Shown here in pieces: positions 58,340 through 64,000 of a DNA stretch of 64,000 bases (positions within the stretch are counted from its first letter, which is position 1; each line of letters opens with the position of its first letter). The notes under the pieces were generated by a model. It saw only the letters and a program-made list of their open reading frames with translations, was not told the origin of the DNA and did not search any database. Source of the DNA: Aspidiotus rigidus (Eukaryota > Arthropoda > Insecta > Hemiptera > Diaspididae); NCBI GenBank assembly GCA_035079385.1, contig JAVHKY010000064.1, forward strand, positions 330,738 through 394,737. The letters run 5' to 3'. Made by a program: the position numbers and the translations under genes.

Positions 58340-59870
58340 CTTGAAACTTTTATTGTACTTTGAAAATTTTGGAAAATTTAATCCGTTTTCTAGTCCTATT
58401 TTGAGCATATCGACAGTTTTTTGTTCAATTTTTTATAAGATCAATTTTTTCATAATAATATTATTATTATAGGAACGGGTGAGAAAGAAATTATTCAAAA
58501 AACTGTTTTTTGGACGCTCGTTTGTGAAATATTTTATATAAATTATGAAACATACGCTATTATGATTTTTTTCAAAGAAAAATTTCGCCTAAATTAGGTA
58601 TTCAAAAACTACCTGAGAACAAATATTTTGATTTCAGAGATCTCTTTCACGCTAATTTTGAATCTAAAATATTGCAGAGCGTCTAGTAGTTTTTTGTACT
58701 TGGAAAATAGCTTTTTTCAAAAATTTTCATCAAACAAATACTACCATGAAAAAGTATAACATGAAAAAATATCAGAACAGTAGAGTAGATTATATTAGAG
58801 AAATAACACGTTCAAACTTCTGTTACAGTATAATCTTACCACTCCCACTGTAACTACAACAATATTTTTTTAATTCAGTCAACTATGAGATGCTTCAGAT
58901 TGCAGGAAATTTATGAAACCTTTACCTGTAAATTTGATTTTTATGAATTTTACTGATTTATGTCATCATTGAAAGTGAGAATCGCTATCTACCTCTTTTT
59001 ACATTATTCATATAAAATAATTAGGTATTTGTATATGATTAAGTGTACACCTCTCTGTTTCTATGTGGCTATTCCTAATTTAAATGATGATTACACATTT
59101 TCTCTTAGTATTCTTATATTTTGCAATTGAACCATAAATTTTTATCCTTTTAAATCATATTTTTAAAAGTTCAATGTGTACCAGCAATTAGGCATTCAAT
59201 TTAATCAAAAAAAATATACTCGAATATCTCACATTAAATTTTAAGAAATACCTAATAAATGAAGACGATTTTTTTCTGTTTTATAAAATTATTTACACAC
59301 TTCCGCATTTATTAACTGATTTGAGAGTACTGAAAACCATACTTTTATACGGATAAGTTATTGGTGCAAGAACAACTATAAAATGATAATAAAGAAATAT
59401 CTATACAGTGACCCATTTTTTTTTCACTCTCTCAGAATTAGCCCCCTTTTAAACATTGAATATTTTGAGGCGAATTTGAATTAAATTCAGGCAGCTAAAC
59501 CAATTTTTTAATTTATACTTGTGAGTGTCTCAAAAGTAATCTCTTTTTTTCTATATGAAATCAAAGTATGATACAATGTCTTCAACATATTTTTTCTTTG
59601 ATTAAAAAGGTAGATTTTCATGTAGATATAAATAGTAACTCTAAGACGATTATTTTGTTTTTGATCTTATGATTAAGTAACTTGGAATTATATTTTTTAA
59701 ACAATTCTTGAAGTACAGATCTTAATCAATTAAAAAGCCCCATGGAATCCGAATATGCAGCATTATAGAAAAATGATACCTCATGTTGTTTTCACAGCCT
59801 CAGCATTATTATCGACTCAAGTTGACTGAAGTTTGTTAATTCTTATAAAACAATGAGAAAGACGGCTTCC
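58340..59870. other. Intergenic AT-rich stretch downstream of the four-TM gene
   Basis: Very AT-rich, no ORF with protein character, no recognised repeat. Confidence 0.35.
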
Positions 59871-60110
59871 AATGTTAAATGAGGAACATAGGGAATCTGT
59901 TCTATAGGTTGAAAAATAATACATGATAATATGACCCACGTTAGGATAGCGCCTCTAATTAACGAGACATGCAATGTTTTGTACACCAATTGGCTTGGGC
60001 CCTTCAATGAGCCATATATGCAATACTTCAAATACCATCAGTTCCTCTTCTATCATAAATTACGGCTTGCGAGTCGAAATTTTTCCAAGTCCTCCTCCTA
60101 TCATTTATTA
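59871..60110. repeat. Dispersed 45-bp-family fragment
   Basis: GAGGAACATAGGGAATCTGT near 59880 resembles AACAGGGAACCTGTT blocks. GCGAGTCGAAATTTTTCCAA and GTCCTCCTCCTATCAT near 60070 match the family unit. Confidence 0.5.
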
Positions 60111-60699
60111 TTATGATTATTATTATTATTTTTTGAGGTGGTGCCGATAACAGTTCAAGACCAATTAACACCCACACCACCTTTACAAAAAAACATAAGG
60201 ATGAAATATCACAACAGAAAAATAGATGAACAAAAAAAAAAAAAAAAAGATTCTGGCCGAGCCAAATAAATAAAGATCATGTTCATGTCTATCATAATTT
60301 ATGTCCATGTTTACCAGTTATACTTTTGAATTTGCTCCGCTTGTTCGCAAAGTTAGGTCTAGGCTACGGTGCAATAAGGTACCCAGGACGAAGGAGCCTG
60401 TACCTTGAGCTACTCAGCTCCTAGGGCTCACTTGCTCCGCTCGTTTGACCCCAATCTTGATCTAGTGTAAGTCTCGTATACTGTACCTTAAGCTACTCGC
60501 ACTAATCTTCCGGTTCAATTCTGGAGATGAAACGGTGTAATGTCTATTTTCTCATTTAGAAAAGTATAATATTATACATACAGGCTGCTGACACCCTCAC
60601 ACAAACACACAACAAAATATAGCTTTCAACAGTCTACAACTATGAAGTCACTACTGAATGATATTATAAGTCGGCCTAAGTATGGCATGTTTAAAATTC

Positions 60700-61530
60700 A
60701 AAAAGAATGAGCCGTTATCTTGCAAACTCACCATGATTATGGACATGGGGTGAAAGAACAAAACTTAAAATATGCACCAAGAATCAGCACAAATCGAGTA
60801 CAATTTATTTTGACAGATAGAAATCCAAAATTTGAAAAAAAAAGTATGGTCTTTACAGTTCTACAATTTCACCTCAAGACTTTTGTCGACATCTTTAAAA
60901 TGGGGTGCGAACGAAATTAAATATTTGCAGTACAATTCAGCACAAATCTAGCACAATTCATTAGGCCAGATAAAGACTCTTGATGTGATAGAGGAGAGGG
61001 GTAATTAAGATTGACCTCGATTGTGGAGAAGGGCTGGAAGTACGAAACATCAACAATTTTCAGAACAATAGAGCAAATGTCAAGCTCAATTTATTCAGCC
61101 GGATGATAATTCAAAACTTGGAACGGAAAAAGGAGTTCTCTACAGTTTCACAAGCTCGCACCTTATAAGACTTCTGTGGATATCTTGAGTAAATCGAGCA
61201 CAATTCATATGGCCAAAAAAAAAATTCAAATTTCAAAAAGGGGGGTGGGTGCTGATACTTTACAAACCGAACCCCATTCCAAAGGAGGAGAGGAAGCACA
61301 CAACGTAAAATTCGTGGCACAATTCAGCAAAAATCGAGAACAATTCACTTGCCAAAAAAATTTAAAATTTCAAAAACGGGGGGTCATCGTCTCACCGGCC
61401 CCGCCTTGAGACTTTTATGTGTATCTTCGGAGGGGGCAAGCACAAAATATAATTTTTGCAGTACAAATCGAGCGCAATTCCTTGAGGAAAATTGGAACTC
61501 AAGATTCTGAAAAGGGGGAGGGGTAGTCGT
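60700..61530 (+). repeat. Diverged tandem repeat, unit about 125-165 bp
   Basis: Words A(C/T)AATTCAGCACAAATCGAG, ACAATTCATT(A/T)GGCCA, TTCAAAATTTCAAAAA-GGGG and CCTCAAGACTTTT(G/A)T recur at about 60790, 60935, 61060-61190, 61310 and 61460. About five units. No gene. Confidence 0.6.
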
Positions 61531-62869
61531 TGAAATGGATTTGGTGAAAGCTGGTATCATTAAGTTTGATCAGGAAACAAGAAGAGAGGGCTGATCATCT
61601 GGATTCAAGAGGATCTCCGATGATAAAGCGCACATCGATGAAGTGCTCGAGTTCTGACGGTCGAGAGGAAAAAACTCTGAATGTTGAGTATATTTTCAAC
61701 TTGCTTGAAATGTCACGGTCAGATCGCAATTTTCCGATTGTAACTTATTGACACTTTTGACTATTCAAATGTTGTCAGGACCAAATCAAACTGTTGCTAT
61801 TCGTGTGTGTATGTGTGACATCGCTACTGATGCAGTGACCGATGATATGATACAAAGACACATATTCACATTCACATTGTGTAAACAAGCATCGTTGAAG
61901 TCAGTGAACTACCAGGTACCTGTTAGATCCCCTCTCGAATCCATCAAAACACTCCCTTTTTTGAATCATTCAACCAATGAGCAAGGGAGGAAAGAAGGAA
62001 GGACCGGTAAAGTTTGCACACGTCACCTCGCATTCATGCAAGAGCACTAGTTAGCTCATTCCTTTCAACCAGTTCAGTATGTTTGGCGCAGTTGTGGAAA
62101 GTGGACGTGTTACTTTTTCCGTTTAGTTTTTCGTTTTGTTCGCGTTTGCATGACGAGGTCTTTTCAATTAATTTTTTGCACGTTTCTTACATGTACCGGT
62201 ACATTTTTGTCGCTTAGGGCTTGGTATACCGCCGTCTTTCCAGCCTTTTGAATTTTGATAAAATATTTTTTCATTTGAAATACAAATTTAAATTGAAACC
62301 AACAATGTTGATAATTTGTGGTGACTGACGTGGGTGCCTGCGCCTTCTCTCTTTTTCATTATAATTTTTTCAGATGTAGGTACAGCGCACCACATTCGGA
62401 TAAACCGCGCATGGGTTTTATCTTCATTAGACGCGGTGGACTGTTGTGGTAGTGCACAGTCTTCTGATGTGTATACGGATTTCCTTTTTTTTTTTTTGTC
62501 TTTAGTGTAGGACTAGGATCTTTAGTGTGTTGGGACGCATTGGAGCCACCTCCACGTGGTGCGTCCTGGGCAACGGCAACAATTACTTTGTTGACGGCCA
62601 AGGCTCCGTAGAGTAATTTAGCGCAGCGCGAATAAAAAATAATAACGTAAGAAATCCAATGAACTTAAATAAGAAATAGAGACTTTGATTGGCAACAAAA
62701 TGTTTCTTCATACCTAGTTTAATTTTGTAATTCTATTCGGCAGGTCATTTTAGATTTGGAGTTTTTAAGCTGGCCCTCGAGTTAAATGTGCTCACCTTCG
62801 TCGTTACTCATCCTATTATGCGAAATTGAAATCTTCGAAATTCCACTTCAGGGTCAGATGAGTGAATTA
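61531..62869. other. Unassigned stretch
   Basis: ORFs of 60-100 codons (61566-62217) overlap in several frames with no recognised motif. No repeat was seen. Confidence 0.3.
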
Positions 62870-63227
62870 CACTACACAAAAAAAAAAAAAAAAAATTGAA
62901 AACCACATGAACGAAATAATACGATTCTAGAAGTATTTTCGACGCTGATCACGATGCCGTAGTCCGTTTTTCAAGTTTTGGTTCGGTTTTCGAGAAATGA
63001 TCAAATCAAATTACGCGCGGCGTATGTTACCCAGCTATCGAATTTCGCGAGAACGGGAACATACACTGCGCGCCGCAACGAATCGCGGGAATTGGATATG
63101 ATCATTTCTCGAAAACTGGGCCAAATTTTGAAAAACGGGCACGGCATCGTGATCAGCGTCGAAAATACTTCTAGAATCGTATTATTTCGTTCATGTGGTT
63201 TGCAATTTTTTTTTTTTTTGTGTAGTG
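62870..63227. mobile_element. CACTA-like hairpin element H3
   Basis: It starts CACTACACAAAAAAAA and ends TTTTTTTTGTGTAGTG, flanked by TTA on both sides (62867-62869 and 63228-63230). The arms are nearly perfect for about 100 bp: CGAAATAATACGATTCTAGA and ATCACGATGCCGT are mirrored exactly. The centre near 63045 is GC-rich with GCGCGGCGTATGTT and AACATACACTGCGCGCC. CACTA ends plus a 3-bp duplication fit the CACTA/EnSpm group. No transposase. Confidence 0.8.
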
Positions 63228-63230
63228 TTA

Positions 63231-63669
63231 TTTATCTGCTGCGGATACGAAAAAAAGTAATGAAATAGTGTTACTTTTGAAAGGGGATTTTAATAAGGTA
63301 CAAAGTTATGATTTTTATAATTATTTCGAGTACAAATTGAGATTGCTTGAAAACTTAGTATAAGAAATAGTATTTCAGATTTTCTTTATAAAGACCGTAG
63401 CTTCGACACTCTCGTCTTCTAAGTAAATTGATTAGAAATTCAACGATTCCTTGTTTGGGTTCTTTTAATAAATGATTTTGTGGCTAAAATCCAGCGAAAT
63501 ATTGTTTAGTTTGATCCGATGAATCTCTGCTTATTTCTTCTAGAGGCTCAAAAATTGTAGTTCAAACAGGAAAAGGTGCCGTGATTTATTTAGGTTTTTG
63601 TAAATTTTTTCGATGCAAACCTCAGCCTTCCGGCGATGAGTAGGAGTTCCGACGTACTTCATGACTTGG
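63231..63669. other. Unassigned AT-rich stretch
   Basis: No gene or repeat was recognised. Confidence 0.3.
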
Positions 63670-64000
63670 GAAATGTTTGAGGATTTCGACTTGAGTTAAC
63701 ATCAGGAAGGATTGAGTTAACATCAGGAAGGATTAAATATCTTTATTAAACTTAAAGCGAGAGAGTGAGGGGAGGGAGTGACAGTGAAAACGAGTGAGTG
63801 CGAGGCAAGCGAGAGAGACTTGAAAAAATGTTTACTCTTTATTAAACTTAAAGCGAGGGGAGGGAGTGAGAGGCAAGCGAGAGCAGAGAGAATGAGAGAG
63901 GTGAGCGAGTAGAGAGTGCGAGCGGAGCAAGAGTAGAGAGAGTGCGCAGAGTGACGGGTGAGGGGAGGGAGTGACAGTGAAAACGAGTGAGTGCGAGGCA
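63670..64000 (+). repeat. Purine-rich tandem repeat at window edge
   Basis: GAGTTAACATCAGGAAGGAT occurs twice in a row (63692-63734). CTTTATTAAACTTAAAGCGA occurs twice about 96 bp apart, and GGGAGGGAGTGACAGTGAAA occurs twice about 193 bp apart. One strand is almost all G and A. It continues beyond the window. Confidence 0.7.

Overview
The window looks like a piece of a repeat-rich arthropod (probably insect) nuclear genome. It is AT-rich, with no bacterial-style operons and almost no long open reading frames. It holds one convincing spliced host gene and remnants of at least nine transposon classes. Species cannot be fixed from sequence alone; insect is inferred from the protein type and the Penelope, I-like, Jockey and gypsy mix.

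Host gene: five exons on the + strand (37853-37939, 50932-51025, 51536-51621, 57639-57795, 57904-57995) join in phase through GT-AG junctions. They encode a 171-residue protein with four membrane helices and an N-terminal cysteine cluster, resembling the DUF4728/pasiflora-type small tetraspan proteins of insects. Intron 1 (13 kb) and intron 3 (6 kb) are packed with transposons; introns 2 and 4 are short. A polyadenylation signal lies at 58084.

Layout: 1-8.1 kb has simple repeats, a Penelope-like (PLE) reverse transcriptase piece and a 1.5-kb foldback. 8.1-10.3 kb is a decayed Ty3/gypsy pol on the minus strand. 10.3-11.8 and 16.0-18.8 kb are two copies of a repeat whose roughly 105-115-bp units carry TGACGTCA-type motifs. 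11.8-13.4 kb is a second PLE with a GIY-YIG endonuclease. 24.4-28.2 kb is a large palindrome with repeat-built arms. 31.4-32.4 kb is a Jockey-like LINE, 33.4-34.2 kb a deleted MULE, and 34.4-37.1 kb a 2.6-kb foldback. 38.9-46.7 kb, inside intron 1, holds a 45-bp-unit repeat family, TIR elements and a CACTA-like hairpin. 45.4-48.1 and 49.0-50.2 kb are two more PLEs, with an hAT relic between them. 51.8-57.1 kb (intron 3) holds two I-like LINEs, one inserted in the other. The rest is intergenic, with tandem repeats at 60.7-61.5 kb and at the right edge.

The most striking signal is structural. Many unrelated hairpin elements lie in 64 kb. One family is present as a one-unit short form, a one-unit remnant and a long form whose arms contain several 140-bp units, and the two intact members sit in the same spot of the 45-bp repeat. 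No CRISPR, tRNA or rRNA was seen.
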